64,000 nucleotides of DNA from Rhodanobacteraceae bacterium (lineage in GTDB: Bacteria; Pseudomonadota; Gammaproteobacteria; Xanthomonadales; Rhodanobacteraceae): contig CP126531.1 in assembly GCA_030167125.1 (NCBI GenBank), positions 186,001 to 250,000 on the forward strand, in the 5' to 3' direction. The position numbers and the translations under genes were made by a program. The notes beneath the pieces were generated by a model, which was given only the letters and a program-made list of their open reading frames with translations, was not told where the DNA came from and did not search any database. Shown here in pieces: positions 1 through 9,705 of this stretch (position 1 is its first letter; every line of letters starts with the position of its first letter).

Positions 1-160
1 GCGACTTGCCGCCGCCGGTCGGCATCAACACCAGCGCGTCGCCGCCGTGCAGCAGGTGTCCGATGATGGCCTGCTGGCGATCGCGGAAGGCGCCGTAACC
101 GAATACGTTGCGAAGAACTTCCTGGGCTTGCGCAGCCAGATCGGGCACGGCGACGCTCAC
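1..160 (-). CDS. recQ: ATP-dependent DNA helicase RecQ, N-terminal fragment
   Basis: Only the first 53 codons lie in the window; the gene continues beyond base 1. The fragment has the RecQ opening signature FGYGAFRDRQ (the Q-motif region) followed by the Walker A loop MPTGGGKS, the ATP-binding site of this 3'-5' DNA repair helicase. The start is a GTG at 158-160 that overlaps the TGA stop of the upstream glycosyltransferase by four bases (GTGA), which suggests translational coupling. Identity rests on two well-matched motifs, so the family call is firm although the length and C-terminal domains cannot be seen. Confidence 0.85.
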   Translation of the reverse strand, partial: MSVAVPDLAAQAQEVLRNVFGYGAFRDRQQAIIGHLLHGGDALVLMPTGGGKS

Positions 161-873
161 AGTTCCTCGATGTCGGTCACCTTCGCGCGCCGCATCAGCC
201 ACGCGACGCCGCGCAGGTCGGCCAAACCCACCCACAAGCGATCAAGCATGCCGTACTTGGACACGCCGCGGGTGCGCGGACGGTGGCCGACCGGAATGCT
301 GACGCTTTCGAATCCCGCACGTTTCACCAGAGCCGGCAGATAGCGGTGCATGTGGTCGAAGTAGGGCAGCGCGAGGAATGTGTCGCGCTCGAACAGTTTC
401 AAGCCGCAGCCGGTGTCGGGCGTGGCATCGCGCAGCATCCGCGAGCGCACGCCGTTGGCGATCTTCGAGGAGATGCGCTTGTTGAAGCTGTCGCGGCGGG
501 TGGTGCGCCAGCCCGCGAACAGTTTCACTTTCGCGTTGGCGTCCTTGCGCGCGTCGAGCAGCTTCGGGATGTCGGCGGGATCGTTCTGGCCGTCGCCGTC
601 CAGCGTCGCGATCCACGCACTGCGCGCCGCGCGCACGCCGTTGCGGATCGCGGTGCTTTGGCCGCTTTGTTTCAGGTGCCGCACGATCCGAAGTTCCGGA
701 TGCCGCGCACGCTCGGCCTTCAGCACGTCGAGCGAATCATCGGAGCTCGCGTCATCGACGTACACGACTTCGTAGTCGACGCGTCCGCGCAGCGCGGCGG
801 CGATTTCGGCAAGCAGCGGCGGGATGTTGTCGCGCTCGTTGAACACGGGCACGACCACGGACAGTTCGGGCAT
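157..873 (-). CDS. Glycosyltransferase family 2 (dolichyl-phosphate-mannose synthase-like)
   Basis: This protein of about 238 residues has a GT-A fold start (VVVPVFNERDNI), a nucleotide-binding YVDDASSDDS segment and the LDGDGQNDP stretch carrying the DxD-type metal site. Similarity is to the DPM1/DPG-synthase group, which move a sugar from a nucleotide donor to a polyprenyl phosphate. No C-terminal membrane helices are evident, so it is probably soluble or peripheral. The ATG at 871-873 is chosen because the fold begins within six residues of it; the open frame extends further upstream but only through low-complexity, repeat-containing sequence. It is downstream of parB and overlaps recQ by four bases. 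The acceptor is unknown. Confidence 0.8.
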   Translation of the reverse strand: MPELSVVVPVFNERDNIPPLLAEIAAALRGRVDYEVVYVDDASSDDSLDVLKAERARHPELRIVRHLKQSGQSTAIRNGVRAARSAWIATLDGDGQNDPADIPKLLDARKDANAKVKLFAGWRTTRRDSFNKRISSKIANGVRSRMLRDATPDTGCGLKLFERDTFLALPYFDHMHRYLPALVKRAGFESVSIPVGHRPRTRGVSKYGMLDRLWVGLADLRGVAWLMRRAKVTDIEEL

Positions 874-941
874 GCGCTGGGGCCTTGCCGTGGGGAAGCC
901 GGGATTATCGCCGATGCGGTGGGCGATGTCCTCGCGCGATG

Positions 942-993
942 GCATCCCCCCGCGCCTGCGGCGCGACCCCCTTCCGTTGGAAGGGGGTAGTCC
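942..993. repeat. Dispersed GC-rich hairpin repeat, copy 1
   Basis: A perfect 9-bp stem (967-975 with 979-987, GTT loop) is preceded by a short CGCGCC...GGCGCG inverted repeat. The same two-hairpin layout, with GCGCGACCCCCTTCC and a following G-run and AGTCC, recurs at 3605-3663. It lies between parB and the glycosyltransferase. There is no T-run, so it is a repeat element rather than a classical terminator. Confidence 0.6.
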
Positions 994-1071
994 AGCTTGG
1001 CGCGTGTGCTTGTCTTCCCCTTCCATAGGAAGAGGGATCGAGAGGGATGGCTTTAGCCTTGCCCGAAAAAC

Positions 1072-1938
1072 TCAGCGCAGTTTCTCGAGGATGCCTTCCA
1101 GTGCGTCGGCGCTGTGGTAGTTGATCACCAGCTTGCCGCGCCCGCCGCGCCCCTGCGCGATCTCGACGCGGGTGCCGAGTGCGTCGGACAGTTCGCGCTC
1201 CAGCGCGGCGATGTCGGGGTCGACGTCGCGGGATTTCGTCTTGCCGGACGATTTCGGCAATTGTGCCAGGCGCACCGCCTGTTCCAGTTCGCGCACCGAC
1301 CAGCCCTGGTCGGCGGCTTTCTCGGCCAGCGCAATGGCGCGCGGCGCGGGCAGCGTCAGCAGCGCGCGCGCGTGGCCCATTTCGATGCGGCCTTCGTCCA
1401 GCAATTCGCGGATCGTCGCGGGCAGGTCCAGCAGGCGCAGCAGATTGGCGACCGTGGCGCGCGAACGGCCCACCGCGTCGGCAGCCTGCTGCTGGCTCAA
1501 CTTGAATTCGTCGATGAGCCGGCGCAGCGCGTGCGCTTCTTCCAGCGCGGTCAATTCCTCGCGCTGGATGTTCTCGATCAGCGCGACCGCGAGCACCGAT
1601 TGCGCCGGGATGTCGCGGACCACGGCGGGGATTTCCGTCAAGCCTGCTTTCTTCGCGGCGCGCCAGCGGCGTTCGCCGGCGATCAATTCGTACTGGCCGC
1701 GCCCGGCGTCGCGCACCACGATCGGCTGGATCAGGCCCTGCGATTTGATCGATGCGGCGAGTTCGTCCAACGCCGCCTCGTCGAAGTGGTGGCGCGGCTG
1801 GTACTGGCCCGCGCGGATCGACGCGACCGGCAGGTTGCTCAGGGTTTCGGCGGCGGACTCCGCGACATCGGCATCCGGACTGCCGAGCAACACGTCGAGG
1901 TCGCGGGAACCGAGGCCCCGGCGTTTGGCGGCGCTCAT
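1072..1938 (-). CDS. parB: Chromosome partitioning protein ParB
   Basis: This 288-residue ParB/Spo0J-family protein is a CTP-dependent clamp that loads at parS sites near the replication origin. Visible features are the N-terminal linker, the ParB/sulfiredoxin-like domain ([20 protein letters not shown] at about residues 70-95, containing the GERRWRA CTP-binding motif), the LIENIQRE motif, a helix-turn-helix region ([20 protein letters not shown]) and a C-terminal dimerisation domain ending in EGILEKLR. The ATG at 1936-1938 overlaps the parA stop (ATGA), the normal coupled arrangement. The order rsmG-parA-parB is typical of origin-proximal chromosome. Confidence 0.97.
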   Translation of the reverse strand: MSAAKRRGLGSRDLDVLLGSPDADVAESAAETLSNLPVASIRAGQYQPRHHFDEAALDELAASIKSQGLIQPIVVRDAGRGQYELIAGERRWRAAKKAGLTEIPAVVRDIPAQSVLAVALIENIQREELTALEEAHALRRLIDEFKLSQQQAADAVGRSRATVANLLRLLDLPATIRELLDEGRIEMGHARALLTLPAPRAIALAEKAADQGWSVRELEQAVRLAQLPKSSGKTKSRDVDPDIAALERELSDALGTRVEIAQGRGGRGKLVINYHSADALEGILEKLR

Positions 1939-2798
1939 GCGGAAACCTTCATGATGGGCGTGCGTGGCACGCTCGGCGGCGGATTGGATTTGACGGACGC
2001 GGCGTCGGGCGCCGCATCGCCATTGCGGGCCGTGCCCAAACCCAGCTTGCGGATCATCTCGCCCGCGAGCCCGAGGTAGGCGATCGCGCCGCGCGACTCG
2101 CGGTCGTACAGATTGATGGGCTTGCCGTGGCTGGGCGCTTCGGCGAGCCGCACGTTGCGCGGCACCACCGAGTGCAGCACCTTGTCGCCAAAGTGCTTGG
2201 TGAGTTCGCTCGACACGTCGTTGCCGAGCGCGGTGCGCACGTCGAACATCGTGCGCAGCAGGCCCTCGACTTCGAGTTGCGGATTGAGCCGCTTGCGCAC
2301 GGCCTTGACGGTGTCGAGCAGATCGGTGAGCCCTTCCAGCGCCATCGATTCGCATTGCACCGGGATCAGCACGCTGTCCGCGGCGGCCAGCGCGTTGAGC
2401 GTGAGCAGGTGCAGCGAGGGCGGGCAGTCGATCAGGATGATCGCGTAGCGGTCGCCGAGTTTCGCCAGTTGCTCCTTGAGGCGCTGTTCGCGCGCGATCG
2501 CGTCGGCCAGCTTGATTTCGGCGGCGGTGAGGTCGCGATTGCCCGGCAGCAGGTCGAAGCCGGCTTCGGTGGGGATGATCGCGTCCTCGATCTGCGCTTC
2601 TTCCAGCAACACCTCGCAGCCATTCGGCTTGGCTTCGCGCTTGTCGATGCCGGCCGACGACGTCGCGTTGCCCTGCGGATCGAGATCCACCAGCAGCACG
2701 CGGCGCCTGGTCTCCGCGAGCGCGGCAGCCAGGTTCACGGCGGTGGTGGTCTTGCCCACGCCGCCCTTCTGGTTGGCGATGGCGATGATGCGCGTCAT
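1935..2798 (-). CDS. parA: Chromosome partitioning ATPase ParA (Soj)
   Basis: This 287-residue deviant Walker ATPase works with ParB to segregate the origin region. The deviant Walker A loop is KGGVGKTT near residue 11, preceded by IIAIANQ; the Walker A' segment [12 protein letters not shown] and the Walker [11 protein letters not shown] are both present. The C-terminal tail of about 35 residues after the ATPase fold (rich in Pro, Ala and Ser) is longer than in minimal ParA proteins. It overlaps parB by four bases. The 117-bp gap to rsmG probably holds its promoter, with an AT-rich stretch at 2837-2850. Confidence 0.97.
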   Translation of the reverse strand: MTRIIAIANQKGGVGKTTTAVNLAAALAETRRRVLLVDLDPQGNATSSAGIDKREAKPNGCEVLLEEAQIEDAIIPTEAGFDLLPGNRDLTAAEIKLADAIAREQRLKEQLAKLGDRYAIILIDCPPSLHLLTLNALAAADSVLIPVQCESMALEGLTDLLDTVKAVRKRLNPQLEVEGLLRTMFDVRTALGNDVSSELTKHFGDKVLHSVVPRNVRLAEAPSHGKPINLYDRESRGAIAYLGLAGEMIRKLGLGTARNGDAAPDAASVKSNPPPSVPRTPIMKVSA

Positions 2799-2915
2799 GG
2801 TCGCAACGGATGGGACGCAAACGGTGAGCGGACTAGCCTATCATTTTTATGCGATCGTCCGTGATCGCTGCCCTTTTCAGCTGATCGATCAGAAGGCCAT
2901 CCGGCCTTGGATGCT

Positions 2916-3563
2916 TCAAATGGGCGCCCGATGGTGCGCCCGTGCCAGCTCCACCACGCAGCGTTCGCCGTCGGTGCCGGGCACCTCCAGTGCATGCACG
3001 GTGACTACCCGGAATCCGCGCGGCACGGCATCCAGTTCGACGGGATCCGCGTGTCCCTTCAGGGCCAGCCAGCGCCCGTCCGGGGCCAGCAGGTGGCCGC
3101 CCCAGGCCAGCATGTCGGGAAGGCTGGCAAAAGCCCGCGCGGTGATGGTGTCAAAGGCGCCGGTCGCGTCCTGCACCCGCGCCTGCGCGACGGTCACGTT
3201 CGCCAGCGGCAGGCTGCGGACCGCCTCGCGCAGGAAGCGTGCCTTCTTGCCGTTGCTCTCGATCAGCGTCACCGCGATGTCCGGACGCGCGATCGCCAGC
3301 GGAATGCCGGGCAGGCCGGCGCCGCTGCCGAGGTCGGCCAAGGTTTCGCCGTGCACGAACGGCAACACCGCCAGCGAATCCAGCAGGTGCCGCGACACCA
3401 TGTCTTCGGGATCGCGCACGGCGGTCAGGTTGTAGGTGCGGTTCCACTTCGCCAGCAGGTCGAGGTAGGCCAGCAGCTTTTCCTGCGCGTCGACCGGCAG
3501 TTCCAGCCGTATGGCCGCAAGGCCGTCGGCGAGGCGTGAGGCGAGTGGGGGAGCCGAGGGCAT
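2916..3563 (-). CDS. rsmG: 16S rRNA (guanine527-N7)-methyltransferase RsmG
   Basis: RsmG (GidB) methylates N7 of G527 in 16S rRNA using S-adenosylmethionine. The 215-residue protein has the KWNRTYNLTA segment typical of the family, HLLDSLA, and the SAM-binding loop LADLGSGAGLPGIPLA, followed by VTLIESNGKKARFLRE, where the acidic residue contacts the cofactor ribose. The ATG at 3561-3563 gives the usual family length; the open frame upstream runs only through repeat sequence. It lies upstream of parA on the same strand, the conserved gidB-parAB order. Confidence 0.96.
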   Translation of the reverse strand: MPSAPPLASRLADGLAAIRLELPVDAQEKLLAYLDLLAKWNRTYNLTAVRDPEDMVSRHLLDSLAVLPFVHGETLADLGSGAGLPGIPLAIARPDIAVTLIESNGKKARFLREAVRSLPLANVTVAQARVQDATGAFDTITARAFASLPDMLAWGGHLLAPDGRWLALKGHADPVELDAVPRGFRVVTVHALEVPGTDGERCVVELARAHHRAPI

Positions 3564-3604
3564 GGTGTTGATGGGTGCGAGGGACACGAATAATGGTGCC
3601 GGAT

Positions 3605-3663
3605 GACATCCGCCCGCGCACCTTTGGTGCGCGACCCCCTTCCTGCGGACGGGGGTGGAGTCC
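3605..3663. repeat. Dispersed GC-rich hairpin repeat, copy 2
   Basis: A perfect 7-bp stem GCGCACC/GGTGCGC with a TTT loop (3616-3632) is followed by a CCCC...GGGG hairpin (about 3635-3655) and AGTCC. The layout and much of the sequence match the element at 942-993. It sits between the SPFH gene terminator and rsmG. Confidence 0.6.
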
Positions 3664-3688
3664 CCAATCCCCAATCCCGAACCTCTCC

Positions 3689-3716
3689 AAAAACAGGAGC
3701 CCGCGCATGGCGGGCT
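3689..3716 (-). terminator. Rho-independent terminator of the SPFH gene
   Basis: On the minus strand, a perfect 7-bp stem AGCCCGC/GCGGGCT (3698-3704 with 3710-3716, 5-base loop) is followed four bases later by TTTTT (complement of 3689-3693). It is 28 bases beyond the stop of the SPFH gene, exactly where an intrinsic terminator should be, and is the clearest one in the window. Confidence 0.75.
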
Positions 3717-3743
3717 CACCGTTTCTCCCTGAACTGGTTCTTG

Positions 3744-4223
3744 TTATGCGGCGAGATTCAGTTCCACCCGCGTCACCAGCACGCCGCGTTCGCGCAGGCT
3801 GGTGTTCAAGGTCTGTTTGATGCGCTGGTTGCGTGAACGCAAATCCTGCGCTTCGGAAGCGGCCGCATGCTGGACAGCATCGCGCAGCTGCAGGCGGATC
3901 ATGTCGTCGGCGCGGTCGATCACCGCTTCGGCGCGCTCGGGGTCGAGCACCTGCCACCACACCCGGCCGCGCAGGTTGCGCGCGTCGCTTGCATTTTCGG
4001 CCATGCGTTCGTCTACCGCCAGCGTGTAGCCGGTGATGCTGATCTTGTGGGCGATGCGTTCGATCAGCGGCACGACCAGATGGGTGCCTGCCGTCAGCGT
4101 GCCCGCGGGCTTGCCCAGCCGGCGCAGCGTATAGACCTGACCCTCGGGAATGCGCTTGACGCTCATCGCGACGACGACCGCCGCGAGCGTCAGGAAAAGG
4201 AGGAGGGACAGGACGGAGATCAT
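3744..4223 (-). CDS. Short SPFH/band 7 domain membrane protein
   Basis: This 159-residue protein has one N-terminal membrane helix (about residues 4-21) followed by an SPFH (stomatin/prohibitin) core: RIPEGQVYTLRRLGK, LTAGTHLVVPLIERI, and later VVWWQV-like strands with LRDAVQHAAASEAQ. Stomatin relatives oligomerise in membranes and scaffold proteases. It is much shorter than typical slipins (roughly 250 residues or more) and stops soon after the SPFH core, so the long coiled-coil is missing. It is monocistronic: there is a terminator after it and divergent hemB upstream. No NfeD partner is adjacent. Function is uncertain beyond the family. Confidence 0.7.
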   Translation of the reverse strand: MISVLSLLLFLTLAAVVVAMSVKRIPEGQVYTLRRLGKPAGTLTAGTHLVVPLIERIAHKISITGYTLAVDERMAENASDARNLRGRVWWQVLDPERAEAVIDRADDMIRLQLRDAVQHAAASEAQDLRSRNQRIKQTLNTSLRERGVLVTRVELNLAA

Positions 4224-4430
4224 TGTTGTTTCAGCGAGTTACGTTTGACTTGAAGTTTTTGCCTTTGGAATGCAATCCATCCAGCGGATGGGATTGTGCA
4301 TTAACTCTAATTTAACTGCAAGCACCTGAGCTGAAAGTGACTGCGGCTTTCACCTCGCATGCGCCGTAAAGATGGAGCAGGATTCGTGCCAGAGCCGCGG
4401 CGGCGATCGGGAAGTGGCTCACACCGCCGT

Positions 4431-4436
4431 TACAAT
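4431..4436 (+). promoter_or_regulatory. Probable -10 element of hemB
   Basis: TACAAT lies 29 bases before the hemB ATG, allowing a short leader. No convincing TTGACA-like -35 box is seen at the right distance (4408-4413), so the site is a prediction from the -10 hexamer alone. Confidence 0.4.
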
Positions 4437-4438
4437 GA

Positions 4439-5464
<1,026 letters not shown>

Positions 5465-6223
5465 TCAGGCCTGTGCTGGTGATGGCCCGTAATAGCCGCG
5501 CAGCAACGCCGCGACGTCCGGTTCGGCCCATTCCAGCCGGCGCGGATCGGAGAAGTGCAATTCGCTGACCACGGCGAAATATTCGCCCGGATTGGTGGCC
5601 GCGTACGGGTCGACCGGCGTAGCTTCGCCGCGGCGAACCGCCAGCAACAGGCGATCGTAGGCGCGCTGGAAGGTATTGATCCAGCCCCGCCACGACACGC
5701 CGCGCGGCAGCGGCGGCACGCCGTCGGGCGGGCCGTCCAGCATGTCCAGCTTGTGCGCGATTTCGTGCACGACGACGTTCGAGCCGGTCCAGGGCTGCGC
5801 CAGGTCATGCTCGATCGCAGCCCACGACAACACCAGCGGCCCGATTTGCCACGCCTCGCCGATCCGGATCTGGTCGCTTTCGGTGACCACGCCGGTGCTG
5901 CCGTCGTGGTGGCGGTGGCGAACCCTGAACTCGCCGGGATAAACGACGACGCCCTGCCAGCCGCGCAGCGCGCGAAAGCCCAGCCGCAGCACCGGCAGGC
6001 AGGCCAGCATCGCGATCAGCAGGCGCTGCTTCGCGTCCAGTTCCATTTCGATCGGGTGGAAACCCTTGCGTTGCAGGAAACGCGCGGCCAGTTCGCGCAG
6101 GCGCGTGCGATCGTCCGGCGGCAATCGCTGCGCCAGCGGACACGCGTCCATTGCATCGCGCCAGAGTACGTCGTCGATGGGCGGTGGCGGCCGCCGCCAG
6201 GGCAACCAGGCGAACCCGTTCAT
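5465..6223 (-). CDS. mtfA: MtfA-family zinc peptidase
   Basis: MtfA is a cytosolic zinc aminopeptidase; in E. coli it binds the glucose-PTS repressor Mlc. The family fold is clear: AERFLQ-like AARFLQRKGFHPIE, the LLIAMLACLPVLRLGF helix, VVVYPGEF, and the gluzincin motif HEIAHKLDMLDG (zinc ligands HxxxH) with a downstream FAVVSE segment supplying the third ligand. I use the ATG at 6221-6223 (MNGFAWLPW), which matches the E. coli N-terminus; an in-frame ATG at 6271 would add 16 residues. It is convergent with hemB and divergent from the cis-prenyltransferase. Confidence 0.88.
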   Translation of the reverse strand: MNGFAWLPWRRPPPPIDDVLWRDAMDACPLAQRLPPDDRTRLRELAARFLQRKGFHPIEMELDAKQRLLIAMLACLPVLRLGFRALRGWQGVVVYPGEFRVRHRHHDGSTGVVTESDQIRIGEAWQIGPLVLSWAAIEHDLAQPWTGSNVVVHEIAHKLDMLDGPPDGVPPLPRGVSWRGWINTFQRAYDRLLLAVRRGEATPVDPYAATNPGEYFAVVSELHFSDPRRLEWAEPDVAALLRGYYGPSPAQA

Positions 6224-6308
6224 GCGGCTTTTCCGGGGTGGGGCAGAGGGGTCGAAGGCTGCGAGCAGCATCGGTACCGTTTCACATGAATGAAAGGATG
6301 CGCCGATG

Positions 6309-6337
6309 TTATGGAGCCGCCTCGCCCGGCATACAAT
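6309..6337 (+). promoter_or_regulatory. Possible promoter of the cis-prenyltransferase gene
   Basis: TACAAT at 6332-6337 is separated by 17 bases from a weak TTATGG (6309-6314). If used, transcription would begin about two bases before the ATG at 6346, giving a leaderless or near-leaderless mRNA. The -35 match is poor (2 of 6), so this is tentative. Confidence 0.35.
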
Positions 6338-6345
6338 GCCCGCCC

Positions 6346-7233
6346 ATGCAATCGGAACTCTCCCGGCCAATCGCCGGCAAGGACGCCGGGTTGTCCGCTC
6401 CCGGCTGGCTGCGCCTTGCGCTCGCGGATTTGCGCCGCCGTCCATGGCGGATCCTCAATCCGCTGCTGCACCCGTTGTATCGCTGGTACGCACACGTCCT
6501 CGCCCGCCAGGTCGCCAGCGGACCGGTGCCCGCGCACATCGGCCTGATCCTCGACGGCAACCGGCGCTTCGCGCGCGGCATGGGCCTGGAAGCGACGCTG
6601 GGCCACCAGTACGGCGTCAACAAGCTGCGCGAAGTGCTGGAGTGGTGCATCGACCTCGAAGTGCGCCACGTCACCCTGTACGTTTTCAGTACCGAGAACT
6701 TCAGCCGCCCGGCGGCCGAAGTCGAATGCCTGCTCGATCTGTTCGTGCGCGAAAGCGCGCGCCTGTTGCAGGAGCCAAGTTTCAAGTCGGGCCGCGTGCG
6801 TGTGAAGATCATCGGCCAGCGCGACCGCCTGCCGGAGCGCGTGGTCGCGGCCAGCGAAGCGCTGGAGCTTTCCACCGCCGGACACGACGGCATGCTGCTC
6901 ACCATCGCGCTGGCCTACGGCGGGCGCGAGGAAATCACCGACGCCGTGAAAGGGCTGCTGGCGAACGCTGCCGCGGAAGGACGAACGCTGGAGTCGGTGG
7001 CTGCCGAACTGAAGCCCGAACAGATCGAACGCTATCTCTACACCGGCGGCGTGCCCGATCCGGACTTCATCATCCGCACCAGCGGCGAACAGCGCTTGTC
7101 GGGCTTCCTGATCTGGCAGGCCGCGTACAGCGAGTTCTATTTCTGCGACGTGTTGTGGCCGGCCTTCCGGCGCATCGATTTCCTGCGCGCGGTGCGCATC
7201 TATCAGCGGCGCGCGCGCCGCTACGGGCGTTAG
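6346..7233 (+). CDS. Cis-prenyltransferase (UppS/short-chain Z-isoprenyl diphosphate synthase family)
   Basis: This 295-residue enzyme condenses isopentenyl diphosphate units in cis. The diphosphate-binding start is HIGLILDGNRRFARGMG (catalytic Asp in LDGNRR), with FSTENFSRP, AYGGREEI and the C-terminal RTSGEQRLSGFLIWQ, then EFYFCDVLWPAF. Two points set it apart from a housekeeping UppS: the GNRRFARG and GEQRLSGFL variants resemble actinobacterial Z-farnesyl diphosphate synthases as I remember them, and it is not linked to frr, cdsA or rseP, where proteobacterial uppS normally sits. It also has a long N-terminal extension of about 65 residues before the catalytic core. The product chain length cannot be read from the sequence. 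Confidence 0.8.
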   Translation: MQSELSRPIAGKDAGLSAPGWLRLALADLRRRPWRILNPLLHPLYRWYAHVLARQVASGPVPAHIGLILDGNRRFARGMGLEATLGHQYGVNKLREVLEWCIDLEVRHVTLYVFSTENFSRPAAEVECLLDLFVRESARLLQEPSFKSGRVRVKIIGQRDRLPERVVAASEALELSTAGHDGMLLTIALAYGGREEITDAVKGLLANAAAEGRTLESVAAELKPEQIERYLYTGGVPDPDFIIRTSGEQRLSGFLIWQAAYSEFYFCDVLWPAFRRIDFLRAVRIYQRRARRYGR

Positions 7234-7250
7234 AGAATCATCTGCAAGAG

Positions 7251-7383
7251 CCGTTCGCACTGAGCGTAGCGCCGAAGGCGCGAAGTCGAAGTGCCGCTCG
7301 ATGCACCCGCGGTGTTTCGACTTCGCGAAGCTTTGCTTCGCGTAGCCTGTCCTGAGCTTCGTCGAAGGGCTCAACACGAACGG
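7251..7383. repeat. Dispersed intergenic inverted repeat
   Basis: The outer arms are CCGTTCGCACTGAGC and the roughly complementary GCTCAACACGAACGG. Inside is a second set of arms, GCGAAGTCGAAG against CTTCGACTTCGCGAAG, and a CTGAGCTTCGTCGAAGGGCTC tract. This kind of TTCGAC/GTCGAAG-rich hairpin is common between genes in proteobacteria. It fills the gap between the convergent cis-prenyltransferase and pirin genes. Confidence 0.6.
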
Positions 7384-7396
7384 TTTTGGGCTGGTT

Positions 7397-8281
<885 letters not shown>

Positions 8282-8416
8282 CGCGGTTCCTCGCAGGGAT
8301 GTTGCCGGCCACGATACGCGGGCCGTGCACGCGCGGATAGCCGCCGCCGGCGCACGCAGCGTTCATGCCCGGGAACGATCGCGCGGCACGCCCGCCAGTC
8401 CGGCCGATTTGCTGGT

Positions 8417-8422
8417 TACACT
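8417..8422 (+). promoter_or_regulatory. Probable -10 element of the HD-GYP/EAL operon
   Basis: TACACT (within GGTTACACTAG) is 40 bases before the HD-GYP start codon, in a gap between divergent genes. The position is right for a housekeeping promoter, but the -35 region is not recognisable. Confidence 0.35.
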
Positions 8423-8462
8423 AGCCGCGTTCGCACATGCCGTGCCGGGGAAACGAGGCCGT

Positions 8463-9689
8463 ATGGCCATCGAGCTCGAAGAAGTCCGCGTCGACACGCC
8501 CAACCTCACGCTCGGCATGTTCGTGAGCCGGCTGGATCGTCCGTGGGAGGGCACGCCGTTTCCGCTGCAGGGTTTCGAGATCCGCACCGATCGCGAAATG
8601 CGCACGCTGCGCGAACTGTGCAAGTACGTGTACATCGATCGGCGCCGCGAGGTCGATACGCGTGGACGGCCGCTGCTGACGCTGCCGCGCGGCGAGGGCG
8701 GCGACACGCGCTTCATGTCGGTCAAGACCTATGCGAACCAGGTGAGCGTCGAGGAGGAGATTCCGCGCGCGCGCGATGCACTGCGGGCGACCTCGGAGCT
8801 GATCGACCAGATCTACGCCGATGTCGCCAGCGGCCGCGAACTTTCGGTCGAGCATGTCGAACAAGTGGTGCGTCCGCTGGTCGCGAGCGTGCTGCGCAGC
8901 GCGGACGCATTCCTGTTCCTCGAAGGCATGCGCCGGCACGACGATTACATCTACGGCCACGCGATCGCCTGCGGCGCGCTGGCGGCGGCGTTCGGCCGCC
9001 ACCTCGGATTGCCGGAAGGCACGCTGCTGAGCCTCGCTACCGCCGGTTTGCTGATGGACATCGGCAAGACCCGCCTGCCGCCGGAACTGCTGCGCAGCGC
9101 GCAGCCGCTGTCGCCGGAAGAAATGCAACTGGTGCGCAGCCACGTGGCGCAAGGCCTGGAGATCGTCACGGCTGGCGGTGTCGACGACCCGGATGTGCTC
9201 GACGTCATGCGCACCCATCACGAGCGCCAGGACGGCAGCGGTTATCCGGATTGCCTGCTCGACGACACCATTCCGATGGCGGGCCGCATGCTCGCCATCA
9301 TCGATTCGTACGACGCGATGTGCAGCGCGCGTCCGTACCAGGCGCCGGTGTCGCGCCACGAAGCCCTGCAGAAGATCTACCGTGCGCGCGGTTCGTTGTA
9401 CCAGTCAGAACTGGTCGAACAGTTCCAGGTGTGCCTGGGTGTCTATCCCACCGGCTCGCGCGTGGAACTGAGCACCGGCGAAATCGCGGTGGTGCTGGAA
9501 CAGAACCAGGTGCGCCGCTTGCGTCCGACCGTGCTGGTGGTGACCACGCCGGACAAGCAGCCGCTGCAGGACTTCCGCGTGTTCAACCTGCTGGACCAGA
9601 CCGTCGACGGCCAAACCGTCGAAATCAGGCACACGCTTTCGGTGGACCAGCATCCCGTCGACGCCACGGGCTATCTTGCAAGCCTATGA
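8463..9689 (+). CDS. DUF3391/HD-GYP protein with a degenerate HD motif
   Basis: The 408-residue protein has an N-terminal DUF3391 domain (about 1-135), then an HD-GYP domain, the family that hydrolyses c-di-GMP. Most metal ligands remain: H166 (YGHAIA), D199, H227, H252 and H253 (HHERQDGSGYP) and D281 (IIDSYDA), with the GYP signature at 260-262. However, the histidine of the HD pair is methionine: LLMDIGK (M198-D199) instead of LLHDIGK. Loss of that ligand should weaken or abolish binuclear metal binding, so it may be a c-di-GMP-binding effector rather than an active phosphodiesterase. It is followed after 16 bases by an EAL gene, probably in one operon. Confidence 0.88.
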   Translation: MAIELEEVRVDTPNLTLGMFVSRLDRPWEGTPFPLQGFEIRTDREMRTLRELCKYVYIDRRREVDTRGRPLLTLPRGEGGDTRFMSVKTYANQVSVEEEIPRARDALRATSELIDQIYADVASGRELSVEHVEQVVRPLVASVLRSADAFLFLEGMRRHDDYIYGHAIACGALAAAFGRHLGLPEGTLLSLATAGLLMDIGKTRLPPELLRSAQPLSPEEMQLVRSHVAQGLEIVTAGGVDDPDVLDVMRTHHERQDGSGYPDCLLDDTIPMAGRMLAIIDSYDAMCSARPYQAPVSRHEALQKIYRARGSLYQSELVEQFQVCLGVYPTGSRVELSTGEIAVVLEQNQVRRLRPTVLVVTTPDKQPLQDFRVFNLLDQTVDGQTVEIRHTLSVDQHPVDATGYLASL

Positions 9690-9705
9690 AGGCGGCGCAG
9701 TCCCC

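Noticed and set aside
2881..2892. CTGATCGATCAG palindrome upstream of parA considered as an FNR box or operator
   Set aside because: It is a 12-bp palindrome but differs from TTGAT-N4-ATCAA and from known partition operators, and such short palindromes are common.
6278..6293. A parS-like 16-mer with CGTTTCACATGAATGA about 3.5 kb from parA
   Set aside because: It keeps GTTTCAC but has four mismatches to the palindromic ParB site and is not symmetric; a genuine parS is normally almost perfect.
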